Assembly: GCF_963678635.1 (NCBI RefSeq)
Contig: NC_087063.1
Span: 35,130,540 to 35,194,539 of the forward strand
DNA: 64,000 nucleotides
From: Symsagittifera roscoffensis
Lineage: Eukaryota; Xenacoelomorpha; Acoela; Convolutidae
Direction of reading: 5' to 3'
The notes beneath the pieces are model-generated. The model did not search any database, was not told the DNA's origin, and was given only the letters and a program-made list of their open reading frames with translations. Below, piece by piece: positions 1 through 12,134 of this stretch (its first letter is position 1; every line of letters starts with the position of its first letter). The position numbers and the translations under genes are program-made.

Positions 1-2287
1 AAAATTTTGAAGTCGATAACAAAATTTTTTTCAAAAGCATTATTGAAATTGCCCGAAAACTTTTTTTTCAACCGCAAATCCAACTATGCACTCAAACTAA
101 AATTTTCCAAAAAAAACATTTTTAATTTTTTGTCTGCATAACGTATCCTGTATACACAAAAATTGGATTTTTTTCCGTTTTTTTTGGATAATTTTTTTCA
201 AACAGGCTGAAAACTCCTATTTTTTGTATGGCATGTTCAAATATGACTTGATCAATGTCTGATAATTTAAAAATTCTAACTTTAAAAAATTATCATTTTT
301 CAAATTTTTGCCAAAATCTAAAAGTTTGATGCTTTCAGCTTACGATTTGTGAAGAGAACTGTTACACAGTTCAGGTCGTTTCCAATGCATTGTAAATGCC
401 AGACGATCAACCCTTTGGTGACTCGACTCTAGTTTTGAGTGAACCATAATTTTAGTCACTTTTGTTCGGTCTCGAACCTATCCCAAAATTTTGAGAAATA
501 GAGTCTAAAAAAATCAACTTTTTGCTTTATGAAAAAACGCTTGTCCTACAATTTCCATATGTGAAAAATGCCTATCTTAAAATTTTTAAACATTTTATGT
601 ATCTATGGAGTTGTACGAAATTGTATGACAAGCCTTTTTCATATATGAAATTTGAAAGATAAGCGTTTTTGGTCAACCCGGGTATTTCATGAAATTTGAA
701 AAATAGTTAATCAGTTGCAAGATCACAATTCTTGTTTTCAAGTAATTGGCAATTATTTTGTATGGATTCTTTTTACGTCTGTCTCATTCGTTATTACTTT
801 GACTTTGTCTTTGTCTTTTGAAATCTTATAAAACAATCTTGTTTTATGGCACAAGATCTCTCGCCAACTTCCGTTCTCCCTCGTATCATAAACTAAATGA
901 CATTGATGTTTTCACGATTTTAGCAATTCCGATGATGTGAAAAACTAGGTCAAAGCAGGATTTTTTTCGTATTTTTTCTATGTTTTTGCATGATTCTAAA
1001 ATCTACATTTTGAATGGTTCTAACTATGAATCAAGATGTACTGATAGAATGTCAATTAATTGGCTGTTGATGGCACTGAGTGAAAAAAACTGCACAGAGG
1101 GAAAAATCTCAATATTCGAAAGTTTTTTGAAATGTTGGGGATGACTTAATGATCTATGTCATATTTGATGATAATATCAACTCCTCTCTCGTTGTTCGTT
1201 ATATTGCATTTTTTGATGCAGTAGACCTTAAATCTGCAGTCTTATCCTTGAGTTACAACAAAGTTTCTAACAAGCAGATAGCAGAAAGTTTCGACTTGAA
1301 TTACCAATGAGAATAAAAATTTCGTCTGCTGCATTTTTGATAACAATCATATAAATTGACACAAAATTGACTCCAATTTAAAAAATTCACAACGAATGAA
1401 CTGAGCTACTTCAACTGTTTTCTAGTATTGTTAAGGAGTTTGGTGTCAAAAAAACCCCTGCTTTTTTAAAATAAAACAAAACGAAATAAAAGTAAGCAAA
1501 AAGAAAAAATTCGAAGTTAGCAAAACACTAAATCAAGACCCAAACCACCATCTTAAGTTTTCTAATACAATTGCGAAAAAAGCAGTAATTATCACCCAGG
1601 AGAACATATCCGCTATTTAGACTTAAAGTCGAGATTTCTCAACTTCGTCTAGTTTGCTTTACAAATCACAAACTACTGGAATAATTATCAAATTATATGT
1701 GAATGAAAACTGAAGAAAAAAATCAGTTCTATTATCAGAAAAATGGCTGCCTTATCACAATTTTGACAAAAGCGCCAGTGAAATCATAGGCTCGTGTAAT
1801 AGGTTTTTTAAAATTAGGAGATCTGTTTTAAGAATAAGGAGTAAAATCAGTTCTTTTGTTCTAGAAAAATAATTATCTTCACAACGTTTTTTCACAAATC
1901 CAATGGCTTGGACGATCTAATTATTTCTGTTTTTATTGATTTACGAAAGCAAACAAAACAAATTGACAACGCCAAAACAATCAGTTTTTTGAGTTGGGTC
2001 ATGATTTTAAAGTTGACCTTACTCTCGGGTGACTTTTTGTGATAGCAAATATGTCTGTCTCCCTTCCTTGTTTATTTGATGGCAGTTTCAAATAGATGCG
2101 TTTTTTTTCCAATCGCGCTTTGTTGTTGACTTACAAACCTTTGTTGTCTTTGACCAGCACAAAAACCACACAGTTGTTCAAAACAGTGACCACTCCCGAA
2201 TTTTTTTTATCGATGCTTCGATTCCCAGTTTGTGTTTGGATAATCGTTCACAATATTAAAAGATCATTGACTGCGAGATAATGTATC
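1..2287. other. AT-rich DNA without a recognisable gene
   Basis: No ORF here has a recognisable domain, and runs of A and T dominate. The only structure I noticed is a weak inverted repeat: AAAACGCTT near 533 faces AAGCGTTTT near 660. I see no RNA gene or mobile-element coding sequence. Confidence 0.6.
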
Positions 2288-2488
2288 CGCATTACAAGGC
2301 CAAACTGTGTTTTTTTTAATTGCAAGCGGATTCCGCAATAAGGATGTTACCTTTGTTCTTCTTATGTTCTTTCGTTTTTTATCGTTCCGACAAAACTTTA
2401 ACATGCTTAAAGATTTGTCGCTGGAATCCAGGAACAGAGAGACAGAAAATTGAGTGCCTATCACTGCACATTTTGGCCTCGTAATGCG
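2288..2488. mobile_element. Small inverted-repeat (MITE-like) element
   Basis: The 22 bases at 2288-2309 (starting CGCATTACAAGGCCAAAC) match the reverse complement of 2467-2488 at 20 of 22 positions. This gives a 201-bp element with terminal inverted repeats. Similar ends containing TTTGGCC occur near 3905 and 17735. No coding capacity is seen and no clear target duplication was found, so the superfamily is undecided. Confidence 0.5.
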
Positions 2489-2947
2489 TAACAAAGAACA
2501 GGATGAGCTTAAAAATCACACTTGGTTAGTTCTTTCCTTATTTTTACCGTGTGAGCTTCGACTCGTTTTTAAAGTGACATCACCCACGCTTAGAGCTTCA
2601 GAAGGCAGAATGCAAGTCTCAAGGATAATTGAAAAGAAAATTAAACCAATTTTCAGCCTAATATAATAATTTTCATATAGAACGTAATCAATTTCTCTGG
2701 TCGCTCAAAAATAGAATAAAAATCAGAAACTACAAATCGATTTTTCTCGTGACTCGGAGACCTTTTTGGAAGTTTTAATTAACGACTGAAATGGCATCAA
2801 TGTGATATATCAATCCAGCTCGATGATTTATTTGATGTACCTGATTTTGCGTGGGGAAGAAAACTAAAACCAACTCAAAAACAAGGTTCCTCCGCATTAT
2901 CAATGGTCTGAACAACAAGACTGCTCGTATCCGGACGAGGCCATGAA

Positions 2948-3431
2948 TGTTCCCACTGCCTTTTAAGGTATATTGAGCAGTAACAACATGAAAAGTTTAA
3001 ATGTAAAAAGGTAAAATATATTTGTTTATTTCAAGTTTTTTGCAAAAATCATCCAAAAGCCAATATAAATTTCAAACTGATAGATTTTGTTCCTAGTAGC
3101 GAATCAATTATGGCGAATAAGCTTCCTTAAACCAAATTGGAACGATTTCTAAGAAGGATTAAATCTCCAATTACGCGTTAATAGCGCGAAATGTCTCGCG
3201 CGTTAATTGTCCCAAATCGGCCAAAATGGCAATCTTTATACCCCCAAAACTTTACAAAAAATGATCACAGGCGAAAAATCTTTTCAAATTTAAGCTCAGG
3301 ACAACAATGTCTTTTGATTGTTTTTTAAATTTTGCCACAAATGGCTAGTTAAAATGTCGAAATTTGTCTAAAGAAAAAAAACCCAACCGGACCACAAATA
3401 TTCCTTTACTTTTGTTTCGAAAGTCGGAACA
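2948..3431 (-). mobile_element. TIR DNA element, family A (reverse copy)
   Basis: The left end TGTTCCCACT and right end AGTCGGAACA are inverted repeats with one mismatch. Read on the minus strand, the interior matches the forward copy at 48791-49294 throughout: a pyrimidine run followed by TTTAGACAAATTTCGAC, the GCGCGAGACATTTCGCGC region near 3185-3205, and the AAGCTTCC block. It is short and non-autonomous. Clear target-site duplications were not found. Confidence 0.65.
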
Positions 3432-3714
3432 CATTTTGAATTCAAGTGTTATTTGGGATCTAATTCAGATAATTTATTTGATCAGGCATTTCAAGTATTC
3501 ATATTTCAGGAGTTTGAAAAAAATCAGTGTTGTATATCGGTCTATAAAAATTTTTGTTGAAGAGCAATTAAGTTTAACGGTAAATTTTTCATTTACAACA
3601 GTTTTTAAACCGCCAGAAAAAACTTTCGAAACAATAAAATTCATCAAACCATTCATTTCTTTTGTCGCTACTGAGATTTTTTTCAGAGATTTATCAAAAA
3701 GAAGAATTTTTCTC

Positions 3715-3900
3715 AAGGACAAACACATGCCATTTGGCAGCTTGCTTTGAGTTATTCAGACGATTATGGCCGATGTTCCGAACTTAGAGTATGTTTATAA
3801 ATTGTTTAAAATACGAATTTCCAGAGTTATTTTGCGAGAATATGCTCATTATTTCAATTGATTGAAATTCAAAATTCTTACAATTTCTGGAGATTAGAGC
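3715..3900 (+). repeat. Dispersed repeat, family B
   Basis: The stretch containing TTCAGACGATTATGGCCGAT, ATGCTCATTA and TTTCTGGAGATTAG recurs at about 11755-11955 in the same orientation with roughly 15-20% differences by eye. A companion piece at 2790-2870 (TGATATATCA, TGATTTTGCGTGGG) recurs at about 11965-12035. The family-A element at 2948 may have interrupted the earlier copy. The element type is unknown. Confidence 0.5.
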
Positions 3901-3923
3901 GCACAGTTTGGCCCATCACAAGG

Positions 3924-4068
3924 AACATCGCGATTATCCCAATTGCAATTATCCGAATTATCGCGATTATCCGAAATGTCGCGATCATCCAAAATATCAC
4001 GATTATCCGAAATATCGCGGTTATCTGAAATATCTCTTTTATCCGAAAGTCGCAATTAACCGAAATAC
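3924..4068. repeat. 18-bp minisatellite, about eight copies
   Basis: Degenerate copies of an 18-bp unit close to TATCGCGATTATCCGAAA run head to tail. Because 18 is divisible by three, both strands stay open here and give artificial hexapeptide-repeat ORFs. I do not regard those ORFs as genes. Confidence 0.75.
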
Positions 4069-4139
4069 TTTCCAACTCTCACTCTTCTTTGAATTTTTTC
4101 AAACAAAATTAGGAAAAGTGATTAAAACATGAAAATTGA

Positions 4140-4900
4140 CATTGAAATTCTGGCCATTTTTTTGCAAGTTTTTGGAAAGCCTGCTGCAACATACGTCTGA
4201 ACTTGAAGTTGAGCTATTCACCTCAATTTTTAATCTTCGATCACTTTAGATGATTTCAATTGTGAACAAACTAGAAAATGAATACATCTTTGCACTAGAC
4301 AGTAGTTGGTCACGCTCTTCAACTCGGATTTGCGGAGTTGGAATTGCAGCTTTAATTCTTTGGGAAGACAACAAGTATCGAGGACATCATAAAGCAGGTC
4401 TACTACAGGACATCAGGAAGACAACTACAAGACATCATACAAGATGTCAACTTCAGAAATTTTGTGAGGCCTGGTCCAAGTGGTTGGTGAACAACAGATT
4501 GACAAAAACTTATCTCCGGTGCTGCCACACTCCAAAAATTGTCGGAAACTGTAAGACTAGTCTAGTTTTTATTCAGCATTCAATGCAATAAAATTCCATA
4601 CAGTGAGTCATTATGATTTTCGACCCAAAGCAAGCTCCAAGTGGTAATTTTTTCCCGATACCGCAAATTTTTAGGGTAATTTTGAACTGATTTAAAAATC
4701 CAAAAAATTGGAACATAGAAAAAGGTATAAAATCAATTTTTCGGATAAGTTTTGACTCGAATCCTCGAACCGTAAACTCTTCGGCTAATCGTTCTTTTTA
4801 CGTCGGAAAAACCACACAATAAGACAAAAATTAAAAATTACGATATAAAATCCCCAAACATCGTTGTTATTCCGTTTCCAACCTATGTTAAGTGGTTTGG
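4140..4900. other. Gene-free stretch
   Basis: One 113-codon ORF (4250-4591) lies here, but it has no recognisable domain, no obvious splice context and ordinary AT-rich composition. I leave it as unannotated non-coding DNA. Confidence 0.4.
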
Positions 4901-4908
4901 TAAAGCAA

Positions 4909-5176
4909 TATCAGGCAAGTTGAGTTTTTCGTCCTTAGGTTTCTTCCGCGTGGTTGTTGATATTCAACCAGATTTGCCTGATTCCCCACCTCGTTGGTTA
5001 ATTATAATTCAAGTTGCCCTCTCAGGAGCATCTTTTTTTTCGCCTGCGCATTGACTTCGTTTTTCGCAATTTTTTAAGTGGTCAGGTACGGTGATGTTAA
5101 GTAGGTTAAGTTGAATTTGTTCTTCCTCAGGTTTCCTCCGCGTGGTTGTTGGAGTTCAACCAACCTACTTAATTCC
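4909..5176. repeat. Two related hairpins with covarying stems
   Basis: The first copy (about 4911-4981) has a TCAGGCAA/TTGCCTGA stem. The second (about 5097-5172) has an 11-bp TTAAGTAGGTT/AACCTACTTAA stem. Both carry an inner GTTGA/TCAAC pairing and share a loop containing CCGCGTGGTTGTTG. The outer stem sequences differ between copies while pairing is kept, which suggests a selected RNA or DNA structure. They lie just upstream of the BEL/Pao remnant and could belong to its leader, to a separate small transposon, or to an RNA gene. Confidence 0.5.
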
Positions 5177-6249
5177 CATCCCCTTCGCTAATACCGTCGC
5201 GAATAAGGGCTAAACGCATGGTGTTCATCGTCGGAGCCAGCTCGCTAGATCACACGCTTCGTAAAATATCCGCACCGTCTAAAAAGCGTATGGAAAAGAC
5301 CTGTTCCACTAAGCCGGGTTCGAGTTTTAGTTTTACGCCAGGGATTTAAAGAAAACTGTCCAATACTATCTGCATCACTTTTTTTCGAAACGCACAGACC
5401 TACTTATTTGGAACGGCGCCATAAATAACTCTACTAGTGGACACCGCAGTAACAGCAACCGTAGTTTGAGTATTGAACAGCTTAAGAGCCTTCTTCTGAG
5501 ATCAAGGAAAACCTTACCTCTATTGCATACTGTCGCCGCAATGGTACTGAGAATATATAAGCAGAGTAAAAAAAGACAGGAGTTATCTTTCTTAACGTAA
5601 TTGAGGACTTTATTTTAAAGCGAAAGGCCAAAGACCAAATACTTATCGAAGTGTAGAAAAAGCAACACCAGCTCTCTCCCCTTGAGTTGAAGACTCTTTT
5701 GCTACTTAGACGGTACAGTGCTACTCTGAGTAAACTGAAAATTTAAAAGAGGCGGAACCATTTGTCGCCTAAAAATCGCATAGATAAAAACTCAAAAACT
5801 CCTTGTCCTTCCAAAAAGAGTGAAAAACAACAGTCGAAGAAATCAGATATCCGCTCTGAGTTTTCACATCAGAGAAGCCGACATCAGCAATCGGATTCTC
5901 GGAAATCTAGTCTTATTTCCGCCGCTCCGTCGAGCACTTTTTCTGATGAAAAGCGCAATTCAATGAGTTTATAGAAACAATAAGAGGAGAATGAGATGTA
6001 GGCAAAAGTGTTCTTAAGACTGAATGAGCCACAAAACAAGACGAAACAATATATTTTTTTCTAACAACAAAGCAGTTTAGAGTTGGAACAAATGGTTGAA
6101 GAACACAGGAAAAAATTTGCAGAAGTTGGGTTGAAAGGGCTCGAGTTCGAAGATGAGTTGTCGGAAACAGTGAGAACGCCGAGATAAGTGATTTAACTCG
6201 AATCTCTCCACAACTAACAATAGACGACAAGGATTGTACACGTCACTGG

Positions 6250-7680
6250 GTCGAATCTGTCGACCACAATTAGCCTGGCGCTGTTGTAGTTACCAATCAA
6301 CAGCAACAAGTTAGTTCGACAGCTCCTGAACAAACTTATCCTGTGTAAGCAAGTTCCATGGCCTCATCAAATTTTGCAGGAGTGAGTAATGGCCACGCAG
6401 CTTCTGGTGATCCGAGATTGTATTTCAGCAACCAAATTCAAACGCAAAGATATAATTTGTCGATAGTAGCGGGCTATCAGGCACCTGTAATCCCATCAGA
6501 GCAACAAATAATTGTTGCCGTTAGTAATTATAATTTTCAAATGAGCACTATAATCCTTAAAGTAATTATGGGAGACCAGCTGTTACTTCCCTCTGAATGC
6601 CAGCTCAGCAACACTATGTTCCTCCCACAACTGTTTTTTGAGCAGTAACCCCGATTGCTCCTACAAGATTTCTTTGCGCAGCCTGAAAATTTTTTGCAAT
6701 CTTATCAAACGTTGGTTCCTGATTATCGCGGTAATTCTTCGAGTTACCCAGCACCAACTCCCGGTAATTCACATAGTACACGTCGAGCGTCCTCTTTCGG
6801 CACGAGAATTGGTCGATATACTCATGCACAGCCGAAAAGATCATCTTCCTGAGTGGAAGCTGATGCAATTTAATGGCAACCCACTTAATTCGCGTGAGTG
6901 GTTTTACCAGTTCAAATCGACTGTCAACTCAACCATACTCAGTGATGATGAAAAGCTCACCTATCTGAAAGCGCTCGTAGTGGGTAAATCATAATCCGCA
7001 ACCGCCGGGAATAGTTATAGGGGAGTACTATATAAGTGAGAGTTCGGGCAGCCGCATGCTGTAGTAGGGGCTCAACTGGATAAATTGAATAGTTTTCCAC
7101 CTCTGAAACAGCACAACTCGGAAAGTGTAATTGGCTTTTCCTCTACAATCTCTGAAATCGTTGCCGTATTCGAGTCTCTGTTTATTAACAACGAACTGAA
7201 AAGTGTTAACTTAATGAATCAAGATGTGACTATGCTTCGCTCGAACCCTAAAGAGGCATGTCAATGCAAACCGTAAGAAGTCAATGGCATCGACCAACTC
7301 TGCTAGATTTCAACGAGTGGCTTAAAGAAAAGGCGGAAAGCCATGAGCGGCTAAAGTCACGGAATTTTAAGGGTTAGTCGGAACCATTGAAACAAAAAGT
7401 AGGCAATAAAGTGTTTGCTAGTAATCCAGAAAGTAAGTGATAAAACTAAGAAAAAATTAAAGTTCCCTACATGTTTTGTAAGTAAAGGTCAACACGCTTT
7501 TGGAACTGCGCCGCGTTCAAAAAGAAAAACGCTACGCAACGGGCAAAGTATGTGGCCTAACAAAAACTTTGCTTTGCGTGTTTACAGAGCAATCACAGTT
7601 TTCGTAATTGTAGCAACGCCAGAAATGGTTCCAAGCCAGATTGTGAAAGCACTCAAAACGTGATTTTGCATGAAGCTGAA
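6250..7680 (+). pseudogene. gag: BEL/Pao gag remnant
   Basis: The segment at 6860-6995 reads WKLMQFNGNPLNSREW and continues to LTYLKALVVGKS, which matches the DUF1759 (Pao gag) pattern of an aromatic residue, F.GNP, W and a later YLK.L. A decayed zinc-knuckle region follows at about 7450-7680, with cysteine- and histidine-containing pieces spread over different frames (CFVSKGQHAF in one). The gag N-terminus upstream of about 6350 is not recognisable. Frame changes near 7000 and 7400 show that it is broken. Confidence 0.7.
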
Positions 7681-7739
7681 AAATATGCCCACCAAAGTAT
7701 AATAAAATCTTCCAGTCGTCAGGCCACGGAAATACTAAA

Positions 7740-8095
7740 CATATATCGACTGAAACTGCCGTCTGCGATATAACTTAAGACCTCCTGCCAGTTGCATCAC
7801 TCGCCGTTTCTTCGGATGCGAAGAATACTAATGCCCTAATTCCTTGCGATAGGGCTTCCACGCACTCATGTGTGTCCGCTGATCTCTTTAAAACGTCTCT
7901 ATTTGTTTGGTACTCCCCTTAACCTTACCATAAATGGATTCAATTCCAGGAGCTTAATGAAAACTCATCAAATAAGATTTCAAGTTAACGCCGAAACGAA
8001 TAAAAGTGAGATTTCACTTTTTTGGGCTTATAAAAAGTACCATATCCGCATCGGATTGGATTGCATAACTATTCCTGGTGTAAAATAAAATACCC
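7740..8095 (+). pseudogene. BEL/Pao protease region remnant
   Basis: Between the zinc knuckle and the RT, the frame at about 7770-7900 reads SSDAKNTNALIPCDRAS, followed by a CVSADLF piece. This is the position and general pattern of the BEL/Pao aspartic protease; the catalytic Asp-Ser/Thr-Gly motif is not clearly present. The continuation to 8088 is a conserved linker-like stretch ahead of the RT. Confidence 0.45.
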
Positions 8096-8459
8096 GGATA
8101 AAACCTATACATTATAAGTAGTAGGAAGTCGAAATAATTACTGAACAGGAAATCTACAACGCAATAGGACCCGTTAAGTACCTTCTAGGGGACACTAATT
8201 CTCTGAGCGCCGAACGGCTTCCGGTAGGCCGAAAAACGCGCTCTGTCGATTTTGAAAATTGACAACTGTGCTGATGGTGAGAGGTACAATGTACCAATGC
8301 TTTGGATTGATAATGAAAGTAGTTTATCGAACAACCATTAATCCTCCTTAGCTCAATTAATGTCTTTAGAAAGGAGGTTAGATAAAGATTCGTCACTCCG
8401 TGAGAAAAACGCCGAAACAATTAGAGATGGTATACAAAAATAATATGTCATAACCGTTA

Positions 8460-9060
8460 AGGCACACGATCCCAAATCAAGAGCCGATCGTGAGTGGTAT
8501 CTCCCGCATTATCCGGTGTTAAACCCGAACAAACCTGTTCAGTTGCGCCAAGTCCTCAATGGTGAACCGAAGTGTCATCGCACTTCCTTGAACAAGTCTC
8601 TGTTGGATGGCCCGGATCTTCTTCAAAACTTCATTTTGTACTTTTGAGATTCCGTCACCATAACTACGGCGTTTTAGCCGACACTAAAGGGATGATCTTA
8701 CAGGTTGGAGCCTGTGAAGAAGATCAACGTTTTCTTCTCTTCTTGTTGCGAGAGGACCCCACATTAAGTGTGGCAGTTCACCAAAACACGCTTCACATTT
8801 TGATGCTCGTGACTTGCCGTCTTGTGCGAATTTTTCTCTGCAGAAGAATGCATCTGATCATCAAGCTGAGTAACCAGATACTGCTTCAGCTGTTGTCCAG
8901 ATGTTTTATATGGATGACTATCTGAAATCTCTGAAAACAGAAAAAGACGCCTTGAATTTAGGTAAGGATTTCTTCTCGTTGCTTAAACTTGGTGGATTTC
9001 ATCTGAAAAAAAATTGTCGGCAATGTGCCCGATGTAACAACAACTCTTGATCCTGACAAC
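8460..9060 (+). pseudogene. pol: BEL/Pao reverse transcriptase remnant
   Basis: The frame at about 8500-8530 reads WYLPHYPVLNPNKP, a BEL/Pao RT N-terminal signature. It is followed after a frame change by LRFRHHNYGVLADTKGM and later EEDQRFL. The catalytic YMDDY is present at 8908-8922 in yet another frame. At least two frameshifts interrupt the domain, so it cannot be translated as one protein. Confidence 0.8.
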
Positions 9061-9179
9061 CGTGAGTCCAATTCCTCTGTTAAAGGTATTTGTGAGAATC
9101 CAGACCAGTCATTGCCTGAGCTCGGTCTGAACTGAGATCATGTAAAAGATACCTTAGTCGCTAGTAGAGGGGTTGATTG

Positions 9180-9900
9180 TTCACTAGACAAAGCAATTGC
9201 TCAAGGCACCCTGTTGAGTTTTGTTTCCTCGGTTTTTGATCGAATCGGATCAGTAGCTCCGTATACTCTGAGGGCTGGCCTTCTATTAAAAGATTATTGG
9301 CGAATCAGTGGCCAAAAGTAAGACGATGACCTCCCAGGGGAAATCAAAAAGCAATTCCTTGAAGGGCGCTCAGGTCCGCCTTTGTAACGTTCTTTTATAA
9401 TACCTAGTAGCTGTTTCAGTGAACTTTTTGACGAATAGAACTTCAAATGTTCGGTAATAGTTCGCAGGTTGTTTTCTGTGCCGCCTTTTCCTTCGTGTGC
9501 GACTTACTAGTTGGCATAAGACTGAATTAGCCTTTATGATTGGCAAATCCCGCGTGGCGCCTTTGAAAGCGCTATCTATTCAAAACTTCGAGCTTCAAGC
9601 GGCCCTTCTTGCAACCCGTTTTAAAGAGGAAGTTTTGAAAGAACTTACTTTCAAAATTTTAGACATTTTTATGTGGACAGATAGTACCACTCATGTAATA
9701 AATTACCCGTTTTTGTTGGTAATTGGACTGGTGAGATTCTAGAGTCTACCACCTCTCTCAGTGGCATCACTTACTTAGCGGTGACAACCCAGCTGATACC
9801 AGTACACGAGGGATTTCTTCGGAAGCCCCCAAGGAAAGCAGCTGGGTTAATGGCCCTAGTATACTGAGGACGACGGATTGGCCATTCAAACCCGATACAA
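9180..9900 (+). pseudogene. BEL/Pao RNase H region remnant
   Basis: The frame near 9190-9260 reads LLSFVSSVFDRIGSVAPYTL, the connection segment typical of BEL/Pao between RT and RNase H. LQMFGNSSQ at about 9440 matches the first catalytic block, with Asn where Asp is expected. ELQAALLATRFKEEVLKEL and MWTDSTTHV follow at 9590-9690. GDNPADTSTRG at about 9780 marks the domain end. The pieces are in different frames. Confidence 0.75.
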
Positions 9901-11486
9901 GGGTTATCGATAAGATAAAAATCAAATGAACTTCATATGTGATATCGACATTTTTCTGGAAATTTCGTCAAATTTTGTTGTCAATGTTTTGTCAGACAAA
10001 AACTTTCCATTCGGAAACTGGGAGAGATTCATCTCATTTGTAAAATACAAACCGACAGTAGCTATTTTAATAAGATGTTTGCCTTCCCATAAACATTTCC
10101 GGTTGGGTAAACTAAAAATTAGCGACCCATGTGAATTGGACATTGCTGAGCAGAAACTCATTTACCTGTCCCAGTGTGAGACATTCCCTAGCGAGCTAAA
10201 GCAACTAGGTTCCACTGAAGTTATTAGAAGGAATAGTCGGATCGCCAAGCATTAGCTCGCCGTTCGTTGGACTAGCTTGCATCCTTCGCTCGACTGGGTG
10301 CATCAGCCGATTCCGATAGCAAGCATCAATTTATACTTGATGCACGTCACGCGATTGTTCGATGATTGGTTAGACACTTGCACGTTAGGAACTTCCACCA
10401 AGGTTTGGATTACATGCGTGCGGTGGTTAATTTGAAATACGTTGTTGTACTTGTTGCTGCGAAACCTTGAAAAAATTGCCAAAAACGTGCCGAAAACGCA
10501 AAGCGCAAACCATAACAATTATAATGTCTGATCTACTCATTGAGAGGTTGGGTTTTGGGTCATAAGGAACTTCCTTTCTCTAACACAGGTGTCGACTACT
10601 TTGGGCCCTTCCTAGTTCCGATGCGCAGAAGTACGGAAAAAAGATGGGGTTTTTTGTTTATCTGCAACTAGAGTGGTACACATTGAAGTGGTCCCCTTTC
10701 TCGACATAATTTCCTGTGTTATGGGCGTGGAGAGGTGGTATTTTGACTACCATCATGTCCGACAACGGCACGAACTTTGTTGTCGCTCAGAAAGAGCTCT
10801 TAGCTTGCGTTGCGAGTTGGAACAAGCTCGCTCCGGCTGTTTTTGTTCAGAAAGGGAACAAGTGGGAACTCGGTCCACGTAGCGCACCGCACCATGGCGG
10901 CTCCTGGGAGCGATTAGTTAGAAGTGTGAAGCGTGAAGCCTTTACTGTATGACATCTCAGGCGATAGATGAGTAACAGAGGTTCTAGGAACCACTCTTTG
11001 CCTTGTTGAGCGGTCACTAAAAGCAAGACAAGTCACGGCCGCTAGTTGCAACCCGCAAGGTTTCGAGGCGTAGAACCCGACACATTTTATGGGTCATCAC
11101 GCAGCGACTTTTCCCGCGCTAATTTTTGAAAAAAATTCGAGCATAAGAAGCAGTACGCTAGAGTGCAATCATACGCTAACGCAATATGGACATGTTGGAT
11201 GCGGGAATACGTTCCTTCCCTCAAAAAGAGTGCAACGTGGTGCGGCCAATCAGACGTTAAAATGAAAGCCTGCGACTTGGTTGGGATCAAAGAGCCTGAG
11301 AGTCCACGTGGACCTTACCCACTTGCACGTATCGTTAGACTGCACTATGTCAAGGACGGATGCGCGAGAATTCGCCGACATAAAGACCGTTACGAGCAAA
11401 CTGACCCACCCGACTGTAAAATCTGCTCCTGTTCTTTCTTGTTTGGGGGCGGAGAATGTTGCAAGGCAAATGTAACGAAAGTATAA
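9900..11486 (+). pseudogene. BEL/Pao integrase remnant
   Basis: An N-terminal zinc-binding region is traceable at 9926-10450, including a HLHVRNFHQGLDYMR piece near 10370. The core follows: GVDYFGPF near 10595 (first catalytic Asp), SDNGTNFV near 10755 (second Asp) and HHGGSWERLVRSVKR near 10895 (catalytic Glu region). The C-terminal domain ends near 11480. Stops and frame changes occur in every part, for example before 10673 and at about 10950. Confidence 0.8.
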
Positions 11487-11550
11487 ATGCATTAAACTAA
11501 ATGCATTTAATGGCGTAATAAAATGAAGGAAATAGGGACAAGCGACTCAT

Positions 11551-11636
11551 ACCAGATGGCCGAGCGGCTTAAGTTAACGTACCGCCGACTGTACAGATTT
11601 GGCAGATGGCGTAGATTCGAATTCCCTTCCCATACC
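11551..11636 (+). pseudogene. tRNA-like sequence (Leu/Ser type) or SINE head
   Basis: The polymerase III A box TGGCCGAGCGG at about 11557 and B box GATTCGAATTC at about 11613 sit about 56 bases apart, as in class II tRNAs (Leu, Ser) with a long variable arm. The anticodon arm does not fold into a clean 7-base loop and the acceptor ends pair poorly. A tRNA pseudogene or the head of a tRNA-derived SINE is therefore more likely than a working tRNA. It lies about 65 bp after the BEL/Pao integrase. Confidence 0.55.
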
Positions 11637-11754
11637 TTAACCTTTAAACATGTAAATTTGAGGGGCTATAGCCTCACTTGACCCTTTTTAACCGTTTTTT
11701 CGCTCTAATTTGGTTCAGCTTTGATTAAGGTTGACGATCAAAAAGAGAAAATTG

Positions 11755-12040
11755 TCTCAAGGACAATTACTGGCCTTTTCGCAGCTTGCTTTTATTTATT
11801 CAGACGATTATGGCCGATGTTTCCGTAGCTAAATACGTTTAAAAATTGTTTAAATCATAGATTTCCCGAGTTTTTTTTGCCGAGAAAATGCTCATTAATT
11901 CAATTGTTTGAAATTCGATTTTTTCTGCGATTTCTGGAGATTAGCGCACTTGAATCTAAACTGGAAGTATGATATATCACGCAATCCAGTCCAATGATTG
12001 TTTGTGGTGCTTGATTTTGCGTGGGAAAAATTTTCAAACA
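11755..12040 (+). repeat. Dispersed repeat, family B, second copy
   Basis: This stretch matches 3715-3900 and 2790-2870, here joined as one continuous unit. It ends with TGATATATCACGCAATCCAG and the TGATTTTGCGTGGG block. No coding sequence is seen. Confidence 0.5.
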
Positions 12041-12134
12041 CCCGAATACATATATCATCTGCATTGTCAATTGTCGGATTAAAAAGCGAATTTTCACAAG
12101 TGTTCCTATCCTTGATTGTAACCCAATCAGGCTC

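Larger units (their letters stand above)
5700..11490 (+). mobile_element. Decayed BEL/Pao LTR retrotransposon, copy 1
   Basis: Successive reading-frame fragments carry BEL/Pao hallmarks in canonical order: DUF1759-type gag, zinc-knuckle remnant, aspartic protease region, RT with YMDDY, RNase H with an ELQAALLATR block, and integrase ending in PHHGGSWERLVRSVKR. Many frameshifts and stops separate the fragments, so the copy is dead. I could not identify LTRs with confidence; an AATAAA at about 11519 could be the old polyadenylation signal. Confidence 0.85.

Noticed and set aside
4250-4591. 113-codon + strand ORF as a gene
   Set aside because: No recognisable domain, no conservation within the window and no splice signals in support.
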